Shown: one piece after another, positions 17,167-26,368 of the stretch
Position numbering within the stretch: position 1 is the stretch's first letter
Layout: every line of letters begins with the position of its first letter
The notes under the pieces: generated by a model
Told to the model about the DNA's origin: nothing
Seen by the model: the letters and a program-made list of their open reading frames with translations, nothing else
The model's database searches: none
Translations under genes and position numbers: made by a program
Assembly (NCBI RefSeq): GCF_013761005.1
Contig: NZ_JACDUS010000001.1
Span: 434,001 to 498,000 of the forward strand
Origin: Desulfosalsimonas propionicica
GTDB lineage: Bacteria; Desulfobacterota; Desulfobacteria; Desulfobacterales; Desulfosalsimonadaceae
Direction: 5' to 3'
DNA: 64,000 nt

Positions 17167-18036
17167 TCATGTCTGGCTGGGCAGCAGGGAAACAAAGGCA
17201 CTGCCGGGACCGGTGTGCACTGATATCGTGGCACCGGCTTCCGCCATGGGGATGCTGTCAGCCGGCTTGCCCACGGCTGCGGCCAGCTTTTCCCGGGTGA
17301 CCATAACCTCCTCAAGGTTGCCGGCATAGCCCATCAAGATTTCACATTTTCCGTTAAACCGGTTGAAAGCTTCCTCGGCCATTGAAACCAGACGCTTTAA
17401 AGCGGGCTTTTTGCCCCGGTGGCGGTCAATTGGACTCAGCCGGCCTTCCTTGAGTTCAATGATGGGCTTGAAATCGAGCATATTGCCCACAAATGCGTCA
17501 AATGCATTAACCCGCCCGCCTTTTTTCAGCCAGACCAGATTGTCCACAGTAAAGCTCAAAAAAGCATTTTTCTTGTAAGGTTCCAGGGTTTTTTCCAAGG
17601 AGGCCGGAGATGTTCCGTTTCGGAGAAGTTCTGCTGCCTTTTTAACCACAAGCGCAAGGCTGACAGCCACATTTTCCAGGTCCAGAATGTGGACCTTGCC
17701 GGCTTCTTTTTCGCCCATAAACTGCCGGGCTGCACAGGCGCTTTTGTAGTTTCCGGAAATGTGTTTGGACAGGTGAAAAGAGACCACCTCGTCGTATTTC
17801 TGCAGCAGGCGGTCGTATAACTGCGTGCATTCAAAAGGATAAAACGGGGTGGTGTAGACTTCTTTTTTTTTCCGCAGGTTTTTCAGCACCTCAGCGTTGC
17901 TGATGGTTTTGCCGTGGAGGTGATCCTTGCCGTTTACAAATATGTGGACCGGCAAAATATTTAAGCCCAGCTGTTCCGCCATCCCCGGGGGGAAGTCAGC
18001 GGTGGAATCGCAAACCAACGCAATTTTTTTTGCCAT
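17167..18036 (-). CDS. DegV family fatty-acid-binding protein
   Basis: DegV proteins bind a fatty acid and, in characterised bacteria (FakB), present it to a kinase for phospholipid synthesis. The 289-residue protein has the DegV start IALVCDSTADFP, the conserved TTPFYPFE and HLSKHISGNYKSA segments with the lipid-contacting serine, and the C-terminal HTGPGSAF motif. AAAGGAG precedes the ATG. It has its own promoter-like sequence at 18133-18161 and no functional neighbours. Confidence 0.88.
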   Translation of the reverse strand: MAKKIALVCDSTADFPPGMAEQLGLNILPVHIFVNGKDHLHGKTISNAEVLKNLRKKKEVYTTPFYPFECTQLYDRLLQKYDEVVSFHLSKHISGNYKSACAARQFMGEKEAGKVHILDLENVAVSLALVVKKAAELLRNGTSPASLEKTLEPYKKNAFLSFTVDNLVWLKKGGRVNAFDAFVGNMLDFKPIIELKEGRLSPIDRHRGKKPALKRLVSMAEEAFNRFNGKCEILMGYAGNLEEVMVTREKLAAAVGKPADSIPMAEAGATISVHTGPGSAFVSLLPSQT

Positions 18037-18132
18037 ACAAAAACTCCTTTCCGTTAATCAGGACCGGACGGGCCGTCCCTTGCAGTGCAGAACAAAGTAT
18101 CTCTGTTTTTAAACAATTTTCAAAGATTGAAT

Positions 18133-18161
18133 CATATAGCAATTTTGTATACACTTGTAAA
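18133..18161 (-). promoter_or_regulatory. sigma70-type promoter for degV
   Basis: On the minus strand TTTACA and TATATG are separated by 17 bp, about 95 bp upstream of the degV start. Matches are 5/6 and 4/6 to consensus. Confidence 0.42.
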
Positions 18162-18264
18162 GAATTAGCGGTTTGATGAAATCGTCTATACAGACGGACG
18201 GGCAAAGCATAAAGATCGCGCCAAACAGAACGACTGCTCTCCGGCCTGTGGTTTTAATCCGGTG

Positions 18265-18293
18265 TTGAATTTTTCTTGAAAAATCGATATACT
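18265..18293 (+). promoter_or_regulatory. sigma70-type promoter for the M23 peptidase gene
   Basis: TTGAAT and TATACT are separated by 17 bp, about 70 bp before the chosen start at 18365. The rest of the 328-bp degV/M23 divergent gap holds nothing else I can recognise. Confidence 0.42.
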
Positions 18294-18364
18294 GTTCTGA
18301 GATAATATGTACCGGACAGTTGCCGGTGCAGCCGCAGAAACTGGATGGCAACAGGAAAAACGGT

Positions 18365-19849
18365 ATGATTTATACGCCTTATCATTATCGGCGCTGTATT
18401 CGGTGTCTGGACAGGTCCCGGGCCCGGAAAAAAACGACAAAAAAAGCCGCTGGTGGATTGTTTGTCATTGCCCTGCTGTTGTGCGCATCCCTGGTGCTCC
18501 GGGACAATTCCGCATCTCTGCCCGGAATCTCCGATTGTGACGCCTTCCCGGATCGCAACCCGAACAAAGCATTGCTCCGGCCCGTGACAACAGATACTGG
18601 AGTTGTAACAGAGGCGACAGATGCAAAGGCTCCCTCAGTCATGGAAAATCATCCCGGCGCCAGGCAGATATGGGACCAGGATTTTGGATCCACTCTTGAG
18701 GAAACCAGGGTCAGGGTTGCGGCCGGTGATACGCTTTATCAAATCTTGTGTAAAAAGGGCCTGGGCCGCCGGGAGGCTTATGATTTGACCCAGGCCATGC
18801 GGCCGGTTTTTAATCCGGCACAATTGCGCCAGGGCCAGGAACTGTCCATGGGTTTTGTCCGGGGCCCCCAGGGAAGCGACATGCTGCAGGTGTTAACGCT
18901 TTCACTGGATGCCAAAACCAGGGTTGAGGTCATGCGCGGCAATGACCACTGTTTCAAAGCCCGCAGGGTGGAACGTCAATTGCAGAAACGTCCGGCCCGG
19001 TTTGCTGCAGAGGTCAGCTCCAGCCTTTACCAGGCGGCCCGGGATCAGGGGCTGCCCATTTCGGTATTAATGAAACTGATACGGGTTTATTCCTATGATG
19101 TGGATTTTCAGCGCGACCTGCATTCCGGAGACCGGGTTGAAATTTTATACGAGGAAAAAACCACTCCCGAAGGCCGGCGGGTTGAAGCCGGAGATATTCT
19201 GTACGCCGCCATTCGGACCAATGGCAGGACCCTTCGGGTATACAGGCATGAAACACAGGACGGAAATGCCCGGTTTTTTGATTCTGAGGGCAACAGTGTG
19301 CGCAAGGCATTGATGGTCACCCCCATTGACGGTGCTGCTATCAGTTCCGGATACGGCATGCGCAGGCACCCGATTCTCGGATACAATAGGATGCACAAGG
19401 GTCTGGATTTTGCCGCCCCGAAGGGTACGCCCATCATGGCAGGGGGCGACGGGGTTGTCACCTATGCCGGGCCCCGGGGCTCTTACGGCAACTATGTGCA
19501 TATCCGGCATCCCAATAACTATGAAACCGTGTATGCCCACATGAGCAGGCATGCCGAGGGTCTTCAATCCGGCAAACGGGTCAAGCAGGGAGAGATCATC
19601 GGCTATGTCGGCTCCACCGGCAGATCCACCGGACCGCACCTGCATTATGAAATCCGCCATGCCGGCAAAAGCATTAATCCCTCCACTCTGAAAGCTCCGC
19701 CGGGCCGCGGCCTGGAAGGCGATGAAATGCAAAGATTTCTGGCTACCAAGGGGCACCTGGAAAACCTCTATGCTTCTCTTGCCGATTCATCAAAACTGGC
19801 CCTGGCCGAGGCGCCTGATGAGCAACAGAAATTTCCGGCAAAAAATTAA
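18365..19849 (+). CDS. M23 peptidoglycan endopeptidase with LysM-like domain (MepM type)
   Basis: A peptidoglycan hydrolase that probably cuts cross-links during wall growth. ATG at 18365 has AGGA 9 nt upstream and gives a short basic N-terminus followed by one membrane helix (GGLFVIALLLCASLVL). A LysM/OapA-like segment follows (VAAGDTLYQILCKKGL). The C-terminal LytM domain has complete zinc ligands: HKGLDFAAP (H and D), the YAHMSRHAEG region and HLHYE. Its catalytic residues are intact, unlike the EnvC-like protein at 26332-27744. It stands alone before an uncharacterised membrane protein. Confidence 0.88.
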   Translation: MIYTPYHYRRCIRCLDRSRARKKTTKKAAGGLFVIALLLCASLVLRDNSASLPGISDCDAFPDRNPNKALLRPVTTDTGVVTEATDAKAPSVMENHPGARQIWDQDFGSTLEETRVRVAAGDTLYQILCKKGLGRREAYDLTQAMRPVFNPAQLRQGQELSMGFVRGPQGSDMLQVLTLSLDAKTRVEVMRGNDHCFKARRVERQLQKRPARFAAEVSSSLYQAARDQGLPISVLMKLIRVYSYDVDFQRDLHSGDRVEILYEEKTTPEGRRVEAGDILYAAIRTNGRTLRVYRHETQDGNARFFDSEGNSVRKALMVTPIDGAAISSGYGMRRHPILGYNRMHKGLDFAAPKGTPIMAGGDGVVTYAGPRGSYGNYVHIRHPNNYETVYAHMSRHAEGLQSGKRVKQGEIIGYVGSTGRSTGPHLHYEIRHAGKSINPSTLKAPPGRGLEGDEMQRFLATKGHLENLYASLADSSKLALAEAPDEQQKFPAKN

Positions 19850-20035
19850 AAACGCGCACTGTTTCTTCCCGGACCCAATACAGATTCCGAAAAACGGCAA
19901 AATCACCTTTGACGATGAGCCAAAAAAGCTCTAGTTTTATCATATATTGTTGCCGGAAATTGTTGAATCATTTTCGGGCGCAGATGCCGGGCGCTGAAAG
20001 CAAACCCCAACCTGCCGGAAAAGGGATGCACCCTT

Positions 20036-20980
20036 ATGGGAAACCTGAGTTTCAATTCCAGAATGCACAGGATTGTCGTCGTGGTTGTTATTTTTGTTTT
20101 GCTGGGGGTTCTGGCGTTTTTGGGATGGCATCGGTTCATGCAGTGGCATGAAGACCGGGTGGATTCCGCTGTCCTGCAGGAACGGCAAAAACAGGAGCAA
20201 AAGCGGGAGCAGATTGAACAGAAACAGGTGCTGGACTGGCTGGAGGAAAAATCCGGCGGTCGCAAATCCGAAGAACTCTCTGAGTCCCGGATGCGGGAAG
20301 TCTTCGGGGAGCCGGTGTTGAGTGATAGTCCCGGTATGGAATCCCGGAGTACCTCCTGCCGCCGGCTTGAGCGCAAAATCGAGGCTTTTTTTGCTTATCT
20401 GGACAAAAAGCGGGATGTCGGATCCAGGGACTCCGGGCAGAAAAAGAAATCCTATGACGTCTTTGAACAAATCCTGGCGGACCTGATTGCCAAACCGCCT
20501 TTGATCAATGATGAAACCCGGGACCTGGTGAGCCTGATGCGCAATCAGGCCCATTTTTTCCGCACCCTGAACAAACAGCGCGTGGAACTGGTCCTGGAAA
20601 TTCTGCAGTCGGAAAAGGACGTGGTGGAGCCGGCAATGGCCGATTTTTACGATTACTACGTCTATAAGCAGTGCTGCAGGCAGAGTTCAAAGGACTGTAT
20701 TTCTGAGGAAAGCCTGTATCGTTATGCCGGATTTTTCCTTCATACCCTCTCGGGCAAGAGCTATCTGATGCGCCGGCATCCCGTGGTGCGGACTTTGATT
20801 CGGTACTACTCCGTGCTGATCCTTGACCTGGCCAATGAGAAGGGCTTAAACCGCCACGGTATTGACATCCGGCCGCATATCAAGCTGGTGTTAAATGATG
20901 TTGTGGCACAGGAGAACCTGATTTTTCAGCAGCGGTATATCCGCCAATTGCGGGATTTGCAGGAAAAATACCGGTTTTAG
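20036..20980 (+). CDS. uncharacterised membrane-anchored coiled-coil protein
   Basis: I do not recognise a family. The 314-residue protein has an N-terminal membrane helix (about 10-31, IVVVVVIFVLLGVLAFLGW). A strongly charged coiled coil follows (about 40-70, LQERQKQEQKREQIEQKQ). The C-terminal part is helical and Tyr/Arg-rich with a small cysteine cluster (YKQCCRQSSKDC). ATG codons at 20036 and 20063 are both possible. Codon usage and length support a real gene. It follows the M23 peptidase by about 185 bp, so an envelope role is possible but unproven. Confidence 0.6.
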   Translation: MGNLSFNSRMHRIVVVVVIFVLLGVLAFLGWHRFMQWHEDRVDSAVLQERQKQEQKREQIEQKQVLDWLEEKSGGRKSEELSESRMREVFGEPVLSDSPGMESRSTSCRRLERKIEAFFAYLDKKRDVGSRDSGQKKKSYDVFEQILADLIAKPPLINDETRDLVSLMRNQAHFFRTLNKQRVELVLEILQSEKDVVEPAMADFYDYYVYKQCCRQSSKDCISEESLYRYAGFFLHTLSGKSYLMRRHPVVRTLIRYYSVLILDLANEKGLNRHGIDIRPHIKLVLNDVVAQENLIFQQRYIRQLRDLQEKYRF

Positions 20981-21075
20981 CAGCCGTTGGCGCGGCCACG
21001 GAGAGCCGGCGAAAACCGGGAGTCTGAAAACGCAAAAAGCCTTTTGAAAACCATAACAGATTAAGGGGTATGGTG

Positions 21076-21342
21076 ATGACGGAACAATGGGAAAAGGATT
21101 TGTCCTGCGCGGTTTCCTGCACCCGGTGCAATAGCGCCCTTGGCGCAGCTGACCGGCGTATTCTTTCAGTATACACCCATGCACCCATCTGCATGGCCTG
21201 CAAGAAAAAAGAGGAAAGCCGGCCGGATTACGAGGAAACCTCCCGGCAGATGATCGGGCAGTGCATGGCGGATACCGAGGCCGCCTGGTCGGATCCTGGG
21301 GGGTATTGCTTTTATCATTTTTATCCGTTTACCTGTGAATAA
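21076..21342 (+). CDS. small cysteine-rich (zinc-ribbon-like) protein
   Basis: An 88-residue acidic protein with two CxxC pairs, CTRC near residue 15 and CMAC near residue 40, which would form a zinc ribbon. Further Cys residues lie near the end (GYCFYHFYPFTCE). ATG at 21076 lies 7 nt after AAGGGG, better spaced than the ATG at 21070. No family recognised; function unknown. Confidence 0.6.
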   Translation: MTEQWEKDLSCAVSCTRCNSALGAADRRILSVYTHAPICMACKKKEESRPDYEETSRQMIGQCMADTEAAWSDPGGYCFYHFYPFTCE

Positions 21343-21356
21343 AGGCAACGCCTGTT

Positions 21357-22067
21357 TCAGGCCGGCCTCCGCCCGGTGTAGAGGGTGGCAATACCGGCGG
21401 ACAGCCCCTTCCAGCCCACATTTTCGAACCCGGCGCTTTCCATGAGCCCGGCAAAAGCCCGCGGCCGGGGGAAGTTGAGCACGGACTCGGGCAGATACTG
21501 GTAAGCCCGCATGTTTTGGGAAAAAAGACCCCCCACGGCCGGCAGGATTTTTTTGAAGTAAAGAAGGTACAAGTCCCTCAGTATCCCGGCACGGGGTGTG
21601 GACAGTTCAAGTACGGCCATCATCCCGCCGGGCCGCAGCAGTCTGAAAAAATGCTCCAGGGCCAGGTCCCGCCGGGTGATGTTTCTGATGCCGAATGCTA
21701 TGGAGATACCGTCAAAGCTTTGCTGTGCAAACGGCGGGTGCAGGATGTCTGCAGCCAGCAGCCGCCCCTCTGGGTTTCTGGCCGCCTGCCTGATCTTCCG
21801 GGCGGCAATGCCCAGCATTTCCGTTGAAAAATCAATACCGCAAACCCGGGCCCCGGGTTTCTGGCGCCATATTTCAAGCATCACGTCCCCGGTGCCGCAG
21901 GCCGCATCCAGGACCCTTGCGTTTTGGCCAAGATCCATGGCCGCCACAAGGCGCCGCCGCCAATAGACATCCTGCCGAATGCTCAGCAGCCGGTTTAAAA
22001 AATCGTAATAAGGCGCAATGGCGCCAAACATGCTTTTGACAAAGCCGGGAGGATTATTTTTGCTCAT
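21357..22067 (-). CDS. ubiE: demethylmenaquinone/ubiquinone methyltransferase UbiE/MenG
   Basis: This SAM-dependent C-methyltransferase makes menaquinone from demethylmenaquinone. The protein has VLDAACGTGDV (SAM site), the UbiE signature FGIRNITRRDLALEHFFRLLRPGG, and the C-terminal YLPESVLNFP region. ATG at 22067 gives a standard N-terminus (MSKNNPPGFVKSMF); an ATG seven codons upstream is also possible. Sulfate reducers use menaquinone, the electron source for QmoC and other membrane complexes, so a MenG role is likely. It is divergent from dnaJ. Confidence 0.9.
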   Translation of the reverse strand: MSKNNPPGFVKSMFGAIAPYYDFLNRLLSIRQDVYWRRRLVAAMDLGQNARVLDAACGTGDVMLEIWRQKPGARVCGIDFSTEMLGIAARKIRQAARNPEGRLLAADILHPPFAQQSFDGISIAFGIRNITRRDLALEHFFRLLRPGGMMAVLELSTPRAGILRDLYLLYFKKILPAVGGLFSQNMRAYQYLPESVLNFPRPRAFAGLMESAGFENVGWKGLSAGIATLYTGRRPA

Positions 22068-22268
22068 TGACAATTCCATTTGATGCATTATTGTCCTGTT
22101 GTTAACATCCTGATGTATTTATTGTGCCGCCTTTGGCTTGATACTTTCCATAGCACAACATGTACAGGTTTCAAAAGCCTTGCTTTGTTTCAGCGAAATT
22201 GGGTAAGAAATTCGTTGCACCGCACCAGCGGGCGACAAAACCAACAACAGAAAACCGGTTAACCAGAT

Positions 22269-23438
22269 ATGAGTGAAAAACGGGACTATTACGAGGTTCT
22301 CGGCGTTGACAGAAACGTTGATTCCGCTGAATTAAAAACCAAATACCGCAAAATTGCCCTGAAGTATCATCCGGATCGCAATCCCGGTGATCAAGAGGCT
22401 GAAGAACGATTCAAGGAAGCTGCAGAAGCCTATGAGGTGCTTTCCAATCCGGAAAAGCGGCAGCTTTATGACCAGTTCGGCCACCAGGCATTTGAAAACG
22501 GCGGCAGAGGCGGCCAGGCCGGCGGATTTCGTGATTTTGAAGATATTTTTTCCAGTTTTGGCGATATTTTCGAGGACTTTTTCGGATTCCGCTCCGGTGG
22601 CCGCGGTGGACAAACCCGTGCCAGGCGGGGCTCAGATCTGCGATATGACTTGAAAATTGATTTTAATGACGCGGCCTTTGGCAGGGAAACCGAGCTGGAC
22701 CTGGAAAAAATGGTGGTTTGCGACGAATGCCATGGCTCCGGCGCCAAGCCCGGCACCGAGGCCCGCACCTGTGATCAGTGCCGGGGAACCGGACAATTCG
22801 TGCGCAGCCAGGGCTTTTTTTCCGTTAAAAGTGTTTGTCCCAGGTGCCGGGGCCAGGGAACCATTATCACCGATCCGTGCCCCAAATGTCAGGGGCAGAA
22901 ACAGGTGGTGGCACGCAAAAAAGTGGAATTGAAAATACCGGCCGGCGTGGACAGCGACTCCCGGCTGCGGCTTGCCGGAGAAGGCGAGCCCGGGGTCAAC
23001 GGCGGTCCTCCCGGGGACCTGTACGTGTTCATCCATGTCAAGCCCCATGAAACTTTTGAGCGCCGGGAAAACGACGTTGTCTGCAAGGTGGAGCTTTCCT
23101 TTGTTCAGGCGGCCCTGGGAGATGAAATCGTGGTGCCCACGCTCACGGGCGAAGAAACCATCCAGGTGCCAAAAGGCACCCAGTACGGGGACACCATCAG
23201 CCTTACCAACTACGGGATCCCGTCTCTGCGCACGGGCCTGCCCGGCGATCAGATCGTGGAGGTGATCCTTAAATCTCCCAGAAACATGAGCAAGCGTCAG
23301 GAAGAGCTCATGCACGAGTATCTTGAGCTGGAATCTGAAAAACTGACATCCCGGATCAAGCGGATTTTCACCAAAACCGGAGGCGGGTCGGCAAAGTCTG
23401 CAAAGTCGGCAAAATCAGCCAAAGCCGCCAAGTCCTGA
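22269..23438 (+). CDS. dnaJ: chaperone DnaJ with a basic repeat tail
   Basis: Type I Hsp40 co-chaperone of DnaK, 389 residues. The order is J domain with HPD (YHPDRNPGD), Gly/Phe-rich linker, then four zinc-binding repeats (CDECHGSG, CDQCRGTG, CPRCRGQG, CPKCQGQK) and the C-terminal substrate domains. After the normal end there is a low-complexity tail of repeated SAK units (last 17 or so residues). A weak promoter (TTGATA, 17 bp, TGTACA at 22138-22166) lies in the gap to ubiE; no CIRCE element is visible. The TGA stop is part of the direct repeat flanking palindromic element A3. Confidence 0.95.
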   Translation: MSEKRDYYEVLGVDRNVDSAELKTKYRKIALKYHPDRNPGDQEAEERFKEAAEAYEVLSNPEKRQLYDQFGHQAFENGGRGGQAGGFRDFEDIFSSFGDIFEDFFGFRSGGRGGQTRARRGSDLRYDLKIDFNDAAFGRETELDLEKMVVCDECHGSGAKPGTEARTCDQCRGTGQFVRSQGFFSVKSVCPRCRGQGTIITDPCPKCQGQKQVVARKKVELKIPAGVDSDSRLRLAGEGEPGVNGGPPGDLYVFIHVKPHETFERRENDVVCKVELSFVQAALGDEIVVPTLTGEETIQVPKGTQYGDTISLTNYGIPSLRTGLPGDQIVEVILKSPRNMSKRQEELMHEYLELESEKLTSRIKRIFTKTGGGSAKSAKSAKSAKAAKS

Positions 23439-23589
23439 TGGCATCATAAAAAATCTGATTTCAGATGGCGCCGTAAACAGTTCAAGATCAAGGCTTGTGC
23501 AATTTCGAAGAATGCAGAGTACTTATCCGTACGTGAAATTCTGAAAAATTGCGTGTAACGCAGATATTGAATTTTTTACGGCGCCATCA
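23439..23589. mobile_element. palindromic MITE-like element, copy A3 (reverse orientation)
   Basis: The same element as A1/A2 but inverted: outer end TGGCATCATAAAA at 23439, inner palindrome 23464-23588 ending TTTTTTACGGCGCCATC. AAGTCCTGA occurs on both sides (23430-23438 and 23589-23597). The left copy holds the last two codons and stop of dnaJ, and the right copy reads straight on toward queD. The uninterrupted ancestral junction can therefore be reconstructed. Confidence 0.78.
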
Positions 23590-23614
23590 AGTCCTGACAA
23601 AAGGAATTGCTCAG

Positions 23615-23992
23615 ATGTACGAACTCAAAGTGGTCAACCGGTTTGCCGCCGCTCACCAGTTGAAGATGGTCACGGAAAAATGCGAAAACCTCCATGGCCA
23701 CAATTGGAAGGTGGAGCTTTTTGTAGCAGGGGAAAAATTGCAGGATTCCGGGGTGTTAATGGATTTTGGTATCATCAAAAAACGCCTCGGGGCAATCATT
23801 GACAGCCTGGATCACAAGTTTTTAAACGAGCTGCCGGCCTTTGCCGATGCCAATCCCTCTTCCGAAACCATTGCCCGCTACATTGCCGATGCCTTTACCG
23901 AGCGTATTGAGCCCGGAGAAGGGATTTTTGTCTCCCGGGTCCATGTCTGGGAATCCGATGACGCGTGCGCGGCTTACTGGCCGCCCCGGTAG
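23615..23992 (+). CDS. queD: 6-carboxy-5,6,7,8-tetrahydropterin synthase QueD
   Basis: QueD makes the pterin precursor of queuosine (PTPS family). The 125-residue protein shows zinc-binding histidines (AAHQL and LHGHNW), the catalytic Cys in EKCENLHGH, and the C-terminal [11 protein letters not shown] with the conserved Glu. ATG at 23615 follows AAGGAATTGCTCAG. It overlaps the 3' end of pyrE by 19 bp tail to tail. No other queuosine genes are in the window. Confidence 0.88.
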   Translation: MYELKVVNRFAAAHQLKMVTEKCENLHGHNWKVELFVAGEKLQDSGVLMDFGIIKKRLGAIIDSLDHKFLNELPAFADANPSSETIARYIADAFTERIEPGEGIFVSRVHVWESDDACAAYWPPR

Positions 23993-24534
23993 GCGGCCAG
24001 CAGTTCGGCGCGGGTGACAATGGAGCGGACCTCGGGCACGGTTTTTTGGATATTTTCCGCTCCCCCTTCCTCGCGGTCGACCAGCATTACCACGCAATCC
24101 ACGAAAAGCCCTTCGCTGCGCGCCCTTTCTATGGCCTTCAGCGATGATCCGCCTGTGGTGGCCACGTCCTCAACAATTGCCACCCGCTGTCCGGCCGACA
24201 GATCCCCCTCAATCCATTTGACAATGCCGTGGTCCTTTTGGGTTTTTCGGATGGAAAAGGCCGCAAACGGAGCGCCCCGGGTTTCCGAGATCAGGGATGC
24301 GGCCACGGCAATGGGGTCTGCGCCGAATGTCATGCCGCCCACCGCTTCAATGGAGCGGTCTTTTAAGGCGTCAAACACAAGGTGCCCGATGAGATAAAGC
24401 CCCCGGGAGCTGAGCGTGACAGGTTTGCAATTGATGTAATAATGGCTCGTTTGCCCTGAGGCCAGCTTGAAAACCGGCTCTTCGGAGAATTGAAATGATT
24501 TTTTGCACAAAAGGTCAATAAGTTCGTTTTTCAT
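23974..24534 (-). CDS. pyrE: orotate phosphoribosyltransferase PyrE
   Basis: PyrE converts orotate plus PRPP to OMP in pyrimidine synthesis. The PRPP-binding motif [17 protein letters not shown] is complete, and the N-terminal [14 protein letters not shown] is typical. ATG at 24534 gives [14 protein letters not shown], a standard length of 186 residues. Confidence 0.92.
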   Translation of the reverse strand: MKNELIDLLCKKSFQFSEEPVFKLASGQTSHYYINCKPVTLSSRGLYLIGHLVFDALKDRSIEAVGGMTFGADPIAVAASLISETRGAPFAAFSIRKTQKDHGIVKWIEGDLSAGQRVAIVEDVATTGGSSLKAIERARSEGLFVDCVVMLVDREEGGAENIQKTVPEVRSIVTRAELLAAYRGGQ

Positions 24535-24647
24535 AAGCGGCGCCTGCTTTCCGGGCTTTTGGGCTGTTATCATATGGTTTGCGAGGTTTTCGGGTTTCCC
24601 GGCCGGGAGAAAGAGTTGATTTCATGTGCGAATTCCGATAAAAATAT

Positions 24648-24693
24648 CCCCCACTGATTGGAAGAAGCCGTATCAAATAAGCGTCAGTGGGGG
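24648..24693. repeat. perfect 10-bp inverted repeat upstream of ftsE
   Basis: CCCCCACTGA at 24648-24657 pairs with TCAGTGGGGG at 24684-24693 around a 26-nt loop, in the 240-bp pyrE/ftsE divergent gap. There is no T-tract, so it is not an obvious terminator. It could be an operator or an RNA leader structure. Confidence 0.5.
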
Positions 24694-24776
24694 TGTGTCA
24701 GGAAAAACCGGAGCAGCCCTCCCTGCACGATTGAATTGAGCAATAACAGGAAACAGGCCTTTCGTCAATATAAACC

Positions 24777-25493
24777 ATGACTCCAACAGACCCCCTGGAC
24801 AACCGGATTATCCGCTTCTACCAGGTTTCCAAGCATTTTGGAGACAGCTGGGCCTTACACGATTTGAGCTTTGACGTGGAGACAAACGAGTTTTTGTTTA
24901 TCACCGGCCCCAGCGGTGCGGGCAAATCCACTCTGATCAAGCTGTTGTACATGGGAGAGCGCATGAGCAGCGGATATGCCATTGTTGACGGCATGAATCT
25001 CACCCGTATGCATCGCCGGCAGATCCCGGTGCTGCGCCGCAAAATCGGGGTGATTTTCCAGGATTTCAAGCTGATTGCCCATCTCAATGTTTTCCAGAAC
25101 GTGGCCCTGGTCATGGAGGCGGCCGGGTTTAAATCCCGCACCGAGATACGCCGTCGTGTCGGGGACCTGCTGGAACTGGTGGGGCTGGCCGACCAGGCAA
25201 AGGCCTATCCCCCGACCCTGTCCGGGGGGGAAAAGCAGCGGGCGGCCGTGGCCCGGGCCATGGTGGGCAAGCCGAAGATCATCCTGGCTGACGAGCCCAC
25301 CGCGAGCCTGGATCCGGATGCGGCCGAAAGGGTGCTGCGGCTTTTGTGTGCCGCCCATTCCCGGGGGGCCACGGTGCTGATCACCACCCATGACCGGGAG
25401 CTGATTTCCCGGTTTGACACCCGGGTGATCCGTCTGCAAGGCGGGCGGCAGGTGGACGATGCTGCCGGGAATGCCGACGGGGTGTGTCCATGA
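24777..25493 (+). CDS. ftsE: cell division ATP-binding protein FtsE
   Basis: The ATPase of the FtsEX complex, which controls peptidoglycan hydrolysis at the septum. The 238-residue protein has Walker A GPSGAGKSTLIK, signature LSGGEKQRAAVARAM and Walker B IILADEPTASLD. A short C-terminal extension follows. Its stop overlaps the ftsX start (ATGA), the usual FtsEX coupling. Confidence 0.93.
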   Translation: MTPTDPLDNRIIRFYQVSKHFGDSWALHDLSFDVETNEFLFITGPSGAGKSTLIKLLYMGERMSSGYAIVDGMNLTRMHRRQIPVLRRKIGVIFQDFKLIAHLNVFQNVALVMEAAGFKSRTEIRRRVGDLLELVGLADQAKAYPPTLSGGEKQRAAVARAMVGKPKIILADEPTASLDPDAAERVLRLLCAAHSRGATVLITTHDRELISRFDTRVIRLQGGRQVDDAAGNADGVCP

Positions 25494-26368
25494 TGGATAT
25501 GTTTCGCCGGGCTGCGGCCGATTTTGTCCGCCACCGCTTTCTTCACGGCACCTGTTTTCTCACCGTTTCCCTGTCCGTATTCATTGTCAGCGCATTTGGC
25601 TTGTTTCTGGTCAATGCCGGCGAGCTCATGGACGCCTGGCAGCAGGGAGTGCGTATCACCGCCTATCTTAAATCCGATATTTCCGGGCAGCAGGCGCTGG
25701 CCCTGGCCGGTGAGCTGGAGCAAAAACCGGAGGTGGCCTCGGTATCCCATGTTTCCGGAAAAGAGGGCCTTGAATGGCTCAAGGAGCAGATTGGCGGGCA
25801 GACCGATCTGTTGGCCGATCTTTCGGAAAACCCCTTGCCAGATGCCCTGGAAATCCGACCGGAACAGGGTCTTACAGGTGCTGATGCCTTTGATGCCCTT
25901 GCCAAATCCGTTTCCGCCAGGGCCGAAGTTGCAGACGTCGAGTACGGTCGCAACTGGCTTCACCGGTTTTACGGGGTTTACAACCTGTTCCGCATGACCG
26001 CAGCCGTGATGGCGGTCCTGGTGATTGTGGCCATCATGTTTATCGGGGCCAATACGTTCCGGCTGATTCTTTATTCCCGCCAGGAGGAAATCGAGATCAC
26101 CCGGATCATTGGTGCGGATGAGACATTTGTGAAATACCCTCTTTATCTGGAGTCAATATTGCTGGGGCTCTGCGGGGCTGTGGCGGGACTGGGGCTTTTG
26201 TATGCGGCCTTTTTGTCGGTGATACCCCGGGTTTCCCCCGGAGGCCTTCTGCCGGTGTTTCAGATTCGTTTTCTTTCCCTGGGATGGATTCTCATGATTC
26301 TTATGGCGAGCATGTTTGTGGGGTGGGTAGGATGCTGGTTTACCGTCCGTCGATTCCTTCGCATTTAA
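25490..26368 (+). CDS. ftsX: cell division membrane protein FtsX
   Basis: Four membrane helices (near residues 22-43, 168-190, 219-244 and 265-288) with a periplasmic domain between helices 1 and 2, as in FtsX, where that domain recruits EnvC-type activators. The ATG at 25490 overlaps the ftsE stop; GTG at 25484 is an alternative. The gene overlaps the following envC-like gene by 37 bp. Confidence 0.9.
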   Translation: MMDMFRRAAADFVRHRFLHGTCFLTVSLSVFIVSAFGLFLVNAGELMDAWQQGVRITAYLKSDISGQQALALAGELEQKPEVASVSHVSGKEGLEWLKEQIGGQTDLLADLSENPLPDALEIRPEQGLTGADAFDALAKSVSARAEVADVEYGRNWLHRFYGVYNLFRMTAAVMAVLVIVAIMFIGANTFRLILYSRQEEIEITRIIGADETFVKYPLYLESILLGLCGAVAGLGLLYAAFLSVIPRVSPGGLLPVFQIRFLSLGWILMILMASMFVGWVGCWFTVRRFLRI

